A stretch of 64,000 nucleotides of DNA from Nocardioides sp. BP30 (lineage in GTDB: Bacteria; Actinomycetota; Actinomycetes; Propionibacteriales; Nocardioidaceae), in the NCBI RefSeq assembly GCF_029873215.1, contig NZ_CP123620.1, forward strand, positions 2,604,001-2,668,000, read 5' to 3'. Both the position numbers and the translations under genes were made by a program. Below the pieces are notes generated by a model. That model saw only the letters and a program-made list of their open reading frames with translations. It was not told where the DNA came from and did not search any database. Shown in pieces: positions 7,988 through 16,454 of this stretch (its first letter is position 1; the number at the start of each line of letters is the position of its first letter).

Positions 7988-9502
7988 TTATCGCAACCCG
8001 CCCCAGCGGATCCGCGCATGAGGGGACCGCCGGCGGCGGCCGGCGATCGGGACGAGGGCCAGCCGGGCCAGCACCACCCACGCGGCGGCCTGACCGGGCA
8101 CCGTTCCGAGGCGGACCGCCGGCGTCGTACCGCCGAGCAGCGCCACGTCGCGGTCCAGCACCGCGGCAGTCCTCGTCGGCAGCGTCGCGACCACGCGGCC
8201 GTCCGGGGCGATCACGCCGCTGACGCCGTTGAGCGAGGCCACGACGGCGTACCGGCCGGTGGTCACCGCCTGGACCCGCGTGATCGCGAACTGCTGAGCG
8301 ATCTGTGCGGTCCCCATGAAGCTGGCGTTGCTCGTCTGGACGGTCAGCAGGCGGCCGCCGTTGCGCACCTGCGCGTCGACCACGTCGTCGTAGGCGATGT
8401 CGAAGCAGATCGCGTCGGCGACCGGGATCCCCGCGACCCGAAGCGGCGTACGGCGGGTCCCGGCGACCATGTCGTAGGAGAAGTCGCGGAGTCCGCCGAA
8501 GTTGTGCCGGCCGATCAGGCCGCGCATCGGGAGGTACTCGCCGAACGGCACCGGATGGTGCTTGGTGTAGCGGTCCCCCGGGCCGGTCACCGGGTCCCAC
8601 ACGATGCCCTGGTTGAGCACGTGGGTGCGGTCGGGAGCGTCGGGAAGGCCACCGACCACGATCGGTACCTGGAGCGAGCGCACCGCCTGCCAGATGCCGC
8701 TGTTGGTCTGCGCGTCGGTGAGCGGATCGGTCGCGGTGGAGTTCTCCGGCCAGAGGACGAACGCCGGCTTGGGCTCCTTCCCGCTCGCCACGCTGCGCGC
8801 CAGCTGCTCGCTCAGCGCGACGTGGCTGGCGGTGATGGCGCGGAAGTTGTCCAGGACGTCTCCGTCGCCGGGCACATTGCCCTGAACCGCCGCCACGTCG
8901 ACGTGACCCATCACCCGACCGTGCCAGGGGCGCCACACCGGAAGGACGAGCAGCACGCACAGCAGCACCAACGTCGCCGCGGCACGCCGGCGTGCGGCCG
9001 CATCCACCGCCACGAGGGCCACGAGAGCGCCCAGGAGCGCCAGCACGAAGCCCACGCCGGCGGTGCCGAGGTAGGGCAGCGCAGGTGCCAGCGGCGTGTC
9101 GATCACGGCGAACGCCAGCCGACCCCACGGCATCCCCCCGAACGGCCAGGTGCTGCGCGCCCACTCGATGGCGACCCACGACAGCGCTGTCCACAGGGGC
9201 CACGCCCGCAGCCGCAGCAGGACGGCGTCGATCGCGCTCAGGGCGGTGAGGAACACGGCGATGGCCGCCGACAGCGCCAGCCACGCGCCGATCCCCACCG
9301 CATGCATCCACCAGATATGGGTGAAGTAGAAGGCGACACCGAAGGCCGCGCCGGGCGCCAGTGCGGCTCGGGGCGAGAGTCCGCGCAGGCTGACGAGCCG
9401 CGCCGCGATCGCGAACGGGATCACCCAGGGCAGGGTGGCCGGCTCGAAGGCCAGCGAGAGCGCCACGCCGGCGACGAGGGCGAGCAGCAGGCGACGTGGC
9501 AC
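7988..9502 (-). CDS. lnt: Apolipoprotein N-acyltransferase
   Basis: 504 residues. It adds the third acyl chain to the N-terminal cysteine of lipoproteins at the outer face of the membrane. The N-terminal half has about six hydrophobic segments; the C-terminal half is a nitrilase fold with the catalytic triad visible as Glu in LWPENS, Lys in KHHPVPFGEY and Cys in ADAICFD. It starts at GTG 9502. The two FKBP lipoproteins in this window are plausible substrates. fxsA follows directly. A non-coding stretch of about 440 bases lies upstream. Confidence 0.93.
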   Translation of the reverse strand: MPRRLLLALVAGVALSLAFEPATLPWVIPFAIAARLVSLRGLSPRAALAPGAAFGVAFYFTHIWWMHAVGIGAWLALSAAIAVFLTALSAIDAVLLRLRAWPLWTALSWVAIEWARSTWPFGGMPWGRLAFAVIDTPLAPALPYLGTAGVGFVLALLGALVALVAVDAAARRRAAATLVLLCVLLVLPVWRPWHGRVMGHVDVAAVQGNVPGDGDVLDNFRAITASHVALSEQLARSVASGKEPKPAFVLWPENSTATDPLTDAQTNSGIWQAVRSLQVPIVVGGLPDAPDRTHVLNQGIVWDPVTGPGDRYTKHHPVPFGEYLPMRGLIGRHNFGGLRDFSYDMVAGTRRTPLRVAGIPVADAICFDIAYDDVVDAQVRNGGRLLTVQTSNASFMGTAQIAQQFAITRVQAVTTGRYAVVASLNGVSGVIAPDGRVVATLPTRTAAVLDRDVALLGGTTPAVRLGTVPGQAAAWVVLARLALVPIAGRRRRSPHARIRWGGLR

Positions 9503-9799
9503 CGGGACAGGCTAGCCAGCACCCGGAGCGAACACCTGATCCAAGACGCAGAGCGCCCCTGCTCCGCCTCGGGCCGATCCTGCGGCCGGCCGGCTGCCGG
9601 GCGAGGAGTCGTTGTCTAAAGCGGAGCGGGGGCTCTGCGCTCATCCTCGAGCATGGTGGACCGACCTCCGCGAACCACGTGGGACAGGTGCCTGGCTGGA
9701 CACCCTCCCGCCCCGGCCACTCGGACGTCGGTCCGCCGTGCCTCGATCTGCGCGGACGAACCGCCACAGGCTGTCGCGCCCCGATGCCAGCGTCAACCG

Positions 9800-9841
9800 G
9801 TCGCTGACCTGCGAAGATGCGTGTTTCCGCAGGTCAGCGAC
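9800..9841. terminator. Strong hairpin, perfect 14-bp stem
   Basis: Bases 9800-9813 pair perfectly with 9828-9841 around a 14-base loop. It lies about 100 bases downstream of the Lrp gene stop and about 300 bases upstream of lnt. It could be a second terminator for the Lrp gene or part of a structured transcript. Confidence 0.5.
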
Positions 9842-9884
9842 GTGCGCCGAATCACAAAATCACCCGGGCCAATTCGGCGTTCAT

Positions 9885-9908
9885 CGGCGTGTCGGTCGCG
9901 ACACGCCG
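9885..9908 (-). terminator. Terminator hairpin after the Lrp-family gene
   Basis: A perfect 10-bp stem (9885-9894 with 9899-9908) closes a GTCG tetraloop 36 bases past the Lrp gene stop. The compact GC-rich shape without a U run is normal for actinobacterial terminators. Confidence 0.65.
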
Positions 9909-9944
9909 GTGAAAGAGGTCCAGACCATTGCCGACCGCTTCCGG

Positions 9945-10508
9945 TCAGGCGGGGGTGTCCTCGGCGTCCGCCTGCGCTGCCAACGTCGCCGCCTGGGCGG
10001 CGGCCAGCTCGGCCGCCAGCGTGGCGGCCCGGGCGCTGGTCTGGTGTGCGATCTCGGCGTGCCCGACCGGGCGGTTCTCGTAATAGGTCGAGAGCACGAT
10101 GGTGGTCCGGGTGGTGACGTGCGCGGTCTGCCGCACGCGGGTCAGCAGGGCCTCCAGCTCGGCCGGTGTCGAGGAGCGGACCTTGAGGATGTAGGAGTCC
10201 TCGCCCGCCACCGACCAGCAGGACTCGATCTCGGGGAAGTGCCGTAGCCGCTCGGCGTAGTCGTCCGGCAGGTGGGGATCGATCAGGGTGAGCGCGACGA
10301 AGGCCGTCAACGGCAGCCCGAGCTCGGCGTGGTTGACGGTGGCGCCGTACCCCAGGATCAGGCCACGCTGCTCCAGCCGCTTGACCCGCTGGTGCACCGC
10401 GCTGGTCGACAGCCCCGTCGCCTTGCCCAGGTCCGTGTAGGACATCCGGCCGTCGGCGGCGAGCAGCTCCAGGATCAGCCGGTCCTTGGACTCCACGTCG
10501 TCGCTCAT
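9945..10508 (-). CDS. Lrp/AsnC family transcriptional regulator
   Basis: 187 residues. The N-terminal winged helix-turn-helix spans about residues 5-60 (KDRLILELLAADGRMSYTDL, then TGLSTSAVHQRVKRLEQRGL), followed by the RAM/Lrp effector domain (FVALTLIDP, VAGEDSYILKVR). The last 30 residues are an Ala-rich helical extension not usual in the family. ATG 10508 is the start nearest the HTH and follows the family; the open frame runs far upstream but is antisense to the exonuclease. It is divergent from the exonuclease gene, with about 48 bases between starts. The ligand is unknown, probably an amino acid. Confidence 0.9.
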   Translation of the reverse strand: MSDDVESKDRLILELLAADGRMSYTDLGKATGLSTSAVHQRVKRLEQRGLILGYGATVNHAELGLPLTAFVALTLIDPHLPDDYAERLRHFPEIESCWSVAGEDSYILKVRSSTPAELEALLTRVRQTAHVTTRTTIVLSTYYENRPVGHAEIAHQTSARAATLAAELAAAQAATLAAQADAEDTPA

Positions 10509-10556
10509 GAGCCGAACTGTAGCCACGCCCGCGTGGTGCCGTGATTGGATTCCACC

Positions 10557-11492
10557 GTGCCAGACAGCCCTCCGCGCCTCATGCTGCTCGACTCCGCCTC
10601 GATGTACTTCCGCGCCTTCTTCGGCGTGCCGGAGATCAGGGCCTCGGACGGGACGCCTGTCAACGCCGTGCGCGGGTTCCTGGACTTCATCGCGCGGCTC
10701 CTCGAGCAGTACCGGCCGACCGATCTGGTCTGCTGCTGGGACGAGGACTGGCGGCCGCAATGGCGGGTCGACCTGATCCCGTCGTACAAGGCGCATCGGG
10801 TCGTCGCCGAGAACCCTGGAGGACCGGACGTCGAGGAGGTGCCGGATCCGCTGGAGGTGCAGGTGCCGATCATCACCGAGGTGCTCGCCGCACTCGGGCT
10901 GGCGGTGCGCGGAGCCGCAGGCTACGAGGCGGACGACATCATCGGCACCCTTGCCACCGACGCCCAGATGCCGGTAGACGTGGTCACCGGCGATCGCGAC
11001 CTGTTCCAGCTCGTCGACGACGCGGCAGGGGTGCGGGTGCTCTACATCGCCCGCGGCGTGGGCAACCACGAGCGTGTCGACGAGGCCTGGGTACGCGACA
11101 AGTACGGCGTCGGCGCCGCGCAGTACGCCGACTTCGCCACCCTGCGCGGTGACACCTCCGACGGCCTGCCCGGCGTCAAGGGCGTCGGCGAGAAGAGCGC
11201 CGCGAGCCTGCTGGCGTCGTACGGCGACCTCGCGGGCATCCGCGCTGCAGCACGCGACCGCGCCGCGCCGCTGACACCGGGCCTGCGGACGAAGATCCTG
11301 GCGGCCGAGGACTATCTCGAGGTCGCGCCGAAGGTCGTGGCCGTGGCGCGCGACGTCGACCTCGACCGGACCGGCTTCGGCCTCCCCCGCACGCCCGTCG
11401 ACGCCGAGCGCATCACCGAGCTCGCCGAGCGCTACAACCTGTCCTCGCCCCTGGCCCGGGTCGTCGACGCACTGACCTCGCTCGCGCGCTGA
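10557..11492 (+). CDS. Stand-alone 5'-3' exonuclease / flap endonuclease (PolI N-domain-like)
   Basis: About 311 residues, matching the 5'-nuclease domain of DNA polymerase I without the polymerase. Metal-binding acidic motifs are seen as LLDSASM, CCWDED, YEADDIIGTLA and VTGDRDLFQL, followed by the helix-hairpin-helix region GDTSDGLPGVKGVGEKSA. Such proteins remove RNA primers and flaps; mycobacteria carry a homologue called FenA. The start is GTG 10557 or TTG 10545. It converges with helY across 37 bases. Confidence 0.9.
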   Translation: MPDSPPRLMLLDSASMYFRAFFGVPEIRASDGTPVNAVRGFLDFIARLLEQYRPTDLVCCWDEDWRPQWRVDLIPSYKAHRVVAENPGGPDVEEVPDPLEVQVPIITEVLAALGLAVRGAAGYEADDIIGTLATDAQMPVDVVTGDRDLFQLVDDAAGVRVLYIARGVGNHERVDEAWVRDKYGVGAAQYADFATLRGDTSDGLPGVKGVGEKSAASLLASYGDLAGIRAAARDRAAPLTPGLRTKILAAEDYLEVAPKVVAVARDVDLDRTGFGLPRTPVDAERITELAERYNLSSPLARVVDALTSLAR

Positions 11493-11511
11493 GCGGGGGC
11501 CGGACCGGCCG

Positions 11512-11526
11512 GCGGCGCTCCGCCGC
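11512..11526. terminator. Short GC-rich hairpin between exonuclease gene and helY
   Basis: GCGGCG at 11512-11517 pairs with CGCCGC at 11521-11526 around a 3-base loop, in the 37-base gap between two convergent stop codons. It is small, and its function as a terminator is an inference from position. Confidence 0.4.
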
Positions 11527-11529
11527 GAC

Positions 11530-14307
11530 CTACTCGACCACGGACGAGTACGCCACCACGCCGCGCTTGAGCAGGTCGACCACCTCACGGGCGGTCTTGC
11601 GCAGCGGCGTGCCGCCCGCCGCGTCGGCGACCTGGCCGGCCAGGTCGACCAGCTGCTTCATCCAGCGGACGAAGTCGCCCGCGGCGAGGTCGACGACGGT
11701 GAGGACGTCGTCGAGGTCGTCGCCCTCGGCCCACCGGTAGGCCGCCCAGGCGAAGCCGAGGTCGGGCTGGCGCAGGTAGTCGAGGTGGTGCTCGCGCTCG
11801 AGCGCGTCCAGGTCGGCCCACACCCGCACCATCTGCGCGACCACGTCGGCGACCCGGCCACCCGGGAGCCGCGGCGCGGGGGCGTCGTCGGACCGACGCG
11901 CCTCATAGACGAGGACCGACAGCGCCGCGGCGAGCTCGGCGGGGCTGAGGTCGTCCCACAGGCCCGCGCGCAGCGACTCGGCCGCCACGAGATCCATCTC
12001 CGAGTAGAGCCGCATCAGCCGCCGGCCGCGATCGGTGACCGTCTCGCCCTCGAGGTAGCCGAGCGCTGAGAGGACGTCGCAGACCCGGTCGAACTGGCGG
12101 GCCACCGTGTTGGTGCGGTTCTCCACCCGACGTCGCAGCGTCGCTGCGTCCCGGTCGAGCTTGAACCACCGTTCCGCCCAGCGGGCGTGGTCCTCGCGAT
12201 CGGGGCAGTCGTGGCAGGGATGGCGCCGTACCTGCTCGCGGAGTGCGGCGACCTCGGCGTCCACCGCCGAGCGCGACCCGCCGGTACGCCGGGCGGGCGC
12301 CTGGACCGGCTTGAGGTCGCGGGTCTTCTCCCGCAGGGCGCTGGACAGGTCGCGGCGCATCTGCGGGTTGCGACCGTTGAACGACTTCGGGATCCGCATC
12401 CGCGTCTGGGCGACGATCGGCACGTTGAAGTCGATCATCGCCAGGCGGCGGGCCTGGCGATCGAGCGTGACCACGTAGGGACGCGGGCTCTCGGCGTCGA
12501 AGCCCGGGTCGATCACGACCGCGAAGCCGGCGAACTTCCCCGTCGGTACGTCGATGACGTCACCCGGCTTGAGCTTGCCGAGGGACTCCACGATCTCCTC
12601 GCGGCGATCGGCGCGCCGCTCCCGGCTCGCGTCCTTCTCCACCTGGCTGATCCGGTGCCGCAGCGTGGCGTACTCCATGAAGTCGCCGCGGTCGCACGCC
12701 GCCGCCTCGCGATAGCCCTCGAGCGCGTCCTCGGCCTTGCGCAGCTGGCGGGCCAGCCCCACGACGGCCTTGTCCGCCTGGAACTGCGCGAACGACTGCT
12801 CCAGCAGCTCGCGCGAACGGGCCCGGCCGAACTGGTGGACCAGGTTGACGGCCATGTTGTAGGACGGCCGGAAGCTGGAGCGCAGCGGGTAGGTGCGCGT
12901 GGAGGCCAGACCGGCGAGCTCGCGGGGGTTCATGCCGGGCTGCCACAGCACCAGTCCGTGCCCCTCGACGTCGAGGCCGCGCCGGCCGGCCCGCCCGACG
13001 AGCTGGGTGTACTCCCCCGGGGACAGGTCCGCGTGGGTCTCACCGTTCCACTTCGAGAGCTTCTCGATGACGACCGTGCGCGCCGGCATGTTGATGCCCA
13101 GGGCGAGTGTCTCGGTGGCGAAGACGACCTTGACCAGACCACGCAGGAAGAGCTCCTCCACGACCTGCTTGAATGCCGGCAACATGCCCGCGTGGTGCGC
13201 CGCGACGCCGCGGGTCAGCCCGTCGAGCCAGTCGTGGTAGCCCAGCACGTGCCGGTCCTCGTCGGGCAGGTCCGCGCAGGCCTCCTCGACGTACTCGAAG
13301 ATCGCGTCGCGCTCCTCCGGGGTGGTCAAGCGCAGGTTCGCCGCCAGGCACTGGGTGACGGCTGCATCGCAGCCGACGCGACTGAAGACGAAGACGATGG
13401 CCGGCAGCATCCGGGCCCGCTCCAGAGCGGTGACCACCTCGGCGCGCGAGGCGATCCACACCCGGCGACCGTTGCCGACGTCGCGGCGACCGCCCTGTCC
13501 CTGACCCTGACCGCGGCCCCTGGCGGACCGCCGGTCCTTGAGCCGCGAGGAGGCCCAGTCGTCCCGCGCGATCTTCATCAGCTCCCCGTTGACCGGGGCA
13601 CCCTCCTTGACGAAGCCGGCGGCGGCATCGACGTCGGAGGAGGCGAACAGGTCCATGATCCGGCGGCCGACCATCACGTGCTGGTAGAGCGGGACCGGCC
13701 GCTTCTCCTCGATGATCGTGGTCGTCTCGCCGCGCACGGTGGTGAGCCACTCGCCGAACTCCTCGGCGTTGGAGACGGTGGCGCTCAACGAGACGACGGT
13801 GACCGACTCGGGCAGGTGGATGATGACCTCCTCCCAGACAGCGCCGCGGGACCGGTCGGCGAGATAGTGCACCTCGTCCATGACGACGAAGCCGAGCCCC
13901 GCCAGCGTCGAGGAGCCGGCGTAGAGCATGTTGCGCAGGACCTCGGTGGTCATCACCACGATCGGCGCCTCGCCGTTGACCACGTTGTCGCCCGTCAGCA
14001 GGCCGACCTGGTCGGCGCCGTAGCGCCGGACCAGGTCGTGGTACTTCTGGTTCGACAGGGCCTTGATCGGGGTGGTGTAGAACGCCTTGCGACCGGTCGC
14101 CAACGCGAGGTGGATCGCGAACTCGCCGATGATCGTCTTGCCCGAGCCGGTGGGGGCGGCGACCAGGACGCCGCGGCCCTCCTCGATCTCGTGACAGGCC
14201 CGCCGCTGGAAGTCGTCGAGCGGGAAGTCGTAGAGGTCCGCGAAGTCCTTGAAGACCGGGTGTTGCTGGGAGCGCTTGAACGCGGCGTACTTCTCGGCGG
14301 GGCCCAT
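11530..14307 (-). CDS. helY: SKI2/Mtr4-like DEAD/DEAH-box helicase HelY
   Basis: 925 residues, the usual length of actinobacterial HelY. Motif I is APTGSGKT near residue 53, motif II MDEVH, motif III SLSAT, and motif VI VGRAGRRG, in the order of Ski2-like RNA helicases. A C-terminal region resembles the Ski2 helical domain. A GQGQGG linker interrupts the region between the two RecA domains. It probably unwinds structured RNA or DNA-RNA hybrids in RNA decay or processing; its bacterial targets are not defined. It sits at the 3' end of the pafBC-tatAC series, an order conserved in many actinobacteria. Confidence 0.92.
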   Translation of the reverse strand: MGPAEKYAAFKRSQQHPVFKDFADLYDFPLDDFQRRACHEIEEGRGVLVAAPTGSGKTIIGEFAIHLALATGRKAFYTTPIKALSNQKYHDLVRRYGADQVGLLTGDNVVNGEAPIVVMTTEVLRNMLYAGSSTLAGLGFVVMDEVHYLADRSRGAVWEEVIIHLPESVTVVSLSATVSNAEEFGEWLTTVRGETTTIIEEKRPVPLYQHVMVGRRIMDLFASSDVDAAAGFVKEGAPVNGELMKIARDDWASSRLKDRRSARGRGQGQGQGGRRDVGNGRRVWIASRAEVVTALERARMLPAIVFVFSRVGCDAAVTQCLAANLRLTTPEERDAIFEYVEEACADLPDEDRHVLGYHDWLDGLTRGVAAHHAGMLPAFKQVVEELFLRGLVKVVFATETLALGINMPARTVVIEKLSKWNGETHADLSPGEYTQLVGRAGRRGLDVEGHGLVLWQPGMNPRELAGLASTRTYPLRSSFRPSYNMAVNLVHQFGRARSRELLEQSFAQFQADKAVVGLARQLRKAEDALEGYREAAACDRGDFMEYATLRHRISQVEKDASRERRADRREEIVESLGKLKPGDVIDVPTGKFAGFAVVIDPGFDAESPRPYVVTLDRQARRLAMIDFNVPIVAQTRMRIPKSFNGRNPQMRRDLSSALREKTRDLKPVQAPARRTGGSRSAVDAEVAALREQVRRHPCHDCPDREDHARWAERWFKLDRDAATLRRRVENRTNTVARQFDRVCDVLSALGYLEGETVTDRGRRLMRLYSEMDLVAAESLRAGLWDDLSPAELAAALSVLVYEARRSDDAPAPRLPGGRVADVVAQMVRVWADLDALEREHHLDYLRQPDLGFAWAAYRWAEGDDLDDVLTVVDLAAGDFVRWMKQLVDLAGQVADAAGGTPLRKTAREVVDLLKRGVVAYSSVVE

Positions 14308-14352
14308 GGGAAAACCCTACTCAGCGGGGCCCGAGCCATGGTCCGACGAGCC

Positions 14353-15228
14353 CTACGTCAGCACCTGGAGCGCGCCGGGGATGCATTCGACGGTGAGCGG
14401 CACCTCGCCGAAGCGCTCCCCGTCGGCGTACGACGTGACGGGCGGGGTGATGGCGATGGTCACCGACCTGGCCCGGATCCGCTCGTAGGCCGGGTTGTGC
14501 ACGTGCTGCCCGGTGTTGACCGTCGGGAAGAACCGGACGAGCGAGAGCCGCGACATCGGCTTGACGATCACCACGTCCAGCAGTCCGTCGTCGCAAGCGG
14601 CGCCGGCGCCGATACGCATGCCGCCACCGAAGTAGTCCGTGTTGGCGACCGAGACGAACATGGCGTCCAGGGTGCGCTCTCGGCCGTCGAGCGAGAGCGT
14701 GTAGCGCAGCGGCCGGAAGCGCGGCAGCTCCCGGGCCACCGCCACGGTGTAGCGCAGGTTGTTGCGCGGCCAGCGCAGCTCTCCCCCACGCTTGGCGACC
14801 AGTGCGTCGAAGCCGGTGGCCAGCACCGTCAGGTACCAGCTGTCGCCGGAGCGGGCGAGGTCGACGCCGCGTCGCCGGTTGCGGACGACCACGGCTGCGG
14901 CCGCCATCGGATCGTCCAGCGGGAGGCCGAACGCCCGGGCTGCGTCGTTGCCGGTGCCGGCCGGCACGATGCCGAGGGCGGTCCCCGATCCCGCAAGGGC
15001 CTGGACGGCGAGGTGGATCAGCCCGTCGCCCCCGCTGACCACGACCGTGTCCACGCCGTCGCCGACGGCACGCCTGACCAGCGCTAGCGACTCGGCCGCG
15101 TCATGACCGACGACGTCGGTCACCTCGGCGCCACCGGCACGCAGGTGCCGGATGACGAGGTCGCGGCCCTGGTGGCCGTCGCCGACGCCCGAGCGCGGGT
15201 TGGACAGGAACGCGATCCGGCGGGTCAC
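14353..15228 (-). CDS. Diacylglycerol kinase family lipid kinase (YegS/DgkB-like)
   Basis: 291-residue lipid kinase. N-terminal SNPRSG and VVSGGDGLIH form the ATP-binding signature, with PAGTGNDAAR after it. The C-terminal beta-sandwich (GGGMRIGAGAACDDGLLDV, then VIVKP) is the part conserved in DgkB/YegS enzymes. It probably phosphorylates diacylglycerol or a related lipid, feeding phosphatidic acid back into phospholipid synthesis. It lies between helY and tatC on the same strand. Confidence 0.88.
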   Translation of the reverse strand: MTRRIAFLSNPRSGVGDGHQGRDLVIRHLRAGGAEVTDVVGHDAAESLALVRRAVGDGVDTVVVSGGDGLIHLAVQALAGSGTALGIVPAGTGNDAARAFGLPLDDPMAAAAVVVRNRRRGVDLARSGDSWYLTVLATGFDALVAKRGGELRWPRNNLRYTVAVARELPRFRPLRYTLSLDGRERTLDAMFVSVANTDYFGGGMRIGAGAACDDGLLDVVIVKPMSRLSLVRFFPTVNTGQHVHNPAYERIRARSVTIAITPPVTSYADGERFGEVPLTVECIPGALQVLT

Positions 15229-15250
15229 GGGCCGGAGGCTACCGCGTGGA

Positions 15251-16090
15251 CTATGGAAGGGGCGACGGGCTGTCCGGATCGAGGTCGGCGTACGGCCTGC
15301 TCGCGGCCTTGCGCCTATCGCTGACCCGGGCGATGACCTCGGAGATGCCGTAGAGGACGCACATCGGGATCGCCATCATGCACATGGTGAACGGGTCGGT
15401 CGACGGCGTCGCTGCCGCGGCGAAGACGAAGATGCCGAGGATGATCCACGGACGCGTGGCTCGGAGCACGCGCGCCGGGAGCACCCCCGCCTTGTTCAGC
15501 ATCACGACGAAGACGGGGATCTCGAACGCCACTCCGAACATCAGCAACGTGTGGATGAAGAACGAGAGGTAGTCGTTGAACTCCACCAGGTTCAGCACAC
15601 CCTGATGGTTGAAGCTGATCAGGATCTGCACGCCCTTGGGCAGCGTGAGATAGCCGATCAGCACGCCGACGATGAACAGCGGGCCGGCGATGGCGACGAA
15701 GATCGCCGTCCACCGCTTCTCACGAGGGAGCAGCGCCGGCAGGATGAACGCCCAGATCTGGTAGAGCCAGAACGGCGAGGTGCCGATGAGGGAAGCGAGC
15801 CCGGACAGCTTGAAGTAGAGCAGGAACCCCGCACCGACGCCTTCCGTGACGCCCTGGGTGCGGTGGCCCCCGAGTGCCCTCTGGGCATCGAGGTAGGGGT
15901 TGTAGACCAGGTCGAAGAGCCGGTTGTAGAAGATCAGCGCGACGCCGAAGCCGATCGCCAGGATGAGGGCGACCTTCAGGATGCGGGCGCGCAGTTCCCT
16001 CAGGTGATCGGAGAGTGCCATCTTCCCGTCGACGCCGACGGGATGAACGGGTCGGCCGCTGAGCAGGCCGACGACGCCCGACAGGGACAA
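15251..16090 (-). CDS. tatC: Twin-arginine translocase subunit TatC
   Basis: 279 residues with six hydrophobic segments. TatC recognises the twin-arginine signal of folded exported proteins. The typical N-terminus MALSDHLRELRARILKV appears at residue 24, so the true start may lie after the annotated TTG 16090; conserved features are YQIWAFILPALLPREKRW and FGVAFEIPV. It follows tatA by 14 bases. No tatB is adjacent. The C-terminal tail is long and charged, as in other actinobacteria. Confidence 0.93.
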   Translation of the reverse strand: MSLSGVVGLLSGRPVHPVGVDGKMALSDHLRELRARILKVALILAIGFGVALIFYNRLFDLVYNPYLDAQRALGGHRTQGVTEGVGAGFLLYFKLSGLASLIGTSPFWLYQIWAFILPALLPREKRWTAIFVAIAGPLFIVGVLIGYLTLPKGVQILISFNHQGVLNLVEFNDYLSFFIHTLLMFGVAFEIPVFVVMLNKAGVLPARVLRATRPWIILGIFVFAAAATPSTDPFTMCMMAIPMCVLYGISEVIARVSDRRKAASRPYADLDPDSPSPLP

Positions 16091-16104
16091 CGCGTTGTCC
16101 CGGG

Positions 16105-16398
16105 TCAGGCGTCAGGCTGCTGCAGGCGAGCGCGCTCGGCGTCCAGCTCGGCCTGGCGACGGTCCAGCTCGGCCTGGCGGGCGGCGACGGTCGGGTCGAT
16201 CTGCTCGGCCGTCAGCGCGGGCTTGGCGTCCTTCTTCTCGTCCTCACGCAGGCCCTTGGTCTCTGCCTTGAAGATCCGCAACGCCTGGCCCGTGCCGCGC
16301 GCGAGGTCGGGCAGCTTGGCCGCACCGAACAGGAAGACGACAACGACCAGGATGATGAGCCATTCCCATCCACCGGGCATGTCGATCAGGGGGAGCAT
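16105..16398 (-). CDS. tatA: Sec-independent translocase subunit TatA
   Basis: 97 residues: a short N-terminus, one membrane helix (WEWLIILVVVVFLFG), the FGAAKLP hinge and an amphipathic helix, then a charged coiled-coil tail rich in ARQAELDRRQAELDAE. It forms the Tat pore with TatC encoded immediately downstream. ATG 16398 has a GAGGTG ribosome-binding site. It lies after pafC, an arrangement common in actinobacteria. Confidence 0.93.
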   Translation of the reverse strand: MLPLIDMPGGWEWLIILVVVVFLFGAAKLPDLARGTGQALRIFKAETKGLREDEKKDAKPALTAEQIDPTVAARQAELDRRQAELDAERARLQQPDA

Positions 16399-16454
16399 CG
16401 AAGGTCACCTCGTCGTGTGTCGTGTCGGACGCATTCCATCGTACGCGCCCCTCT

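Larger units (their letters stand above)
9503..9944. other. 442-base intergenic region upstream of lnt and downstream of the Lrp gene
   Basis: No protein with recognisable features is seen. It contains an imperfect inverted repeat (9548-9567 with 9621-9638, about 53 bases apart) and two strong hairpins listed separately. The half nearer 9850 is less GC-rich than the neighbours. It may carry the lnt promoter and a structured RNA, or be the remains of a lost gene. Confidence 0.4.

Noticed and set aside
10509..11588. N-terminal extension of the Lrp gene's open frame
   Set aside because: The extension runs antisense to the exonuclease gene, and the Lrp HTH begins right after ATG 10508.
12187..15087. 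966-codon plus-strand open frame over helY and the lipid kinase gene
   Set aside because: It is antisense to two well-conserved genes and its protein is Arg/Asp/Leu-rich without motifs; long shadow frames are expected in DNA this rich in GC.
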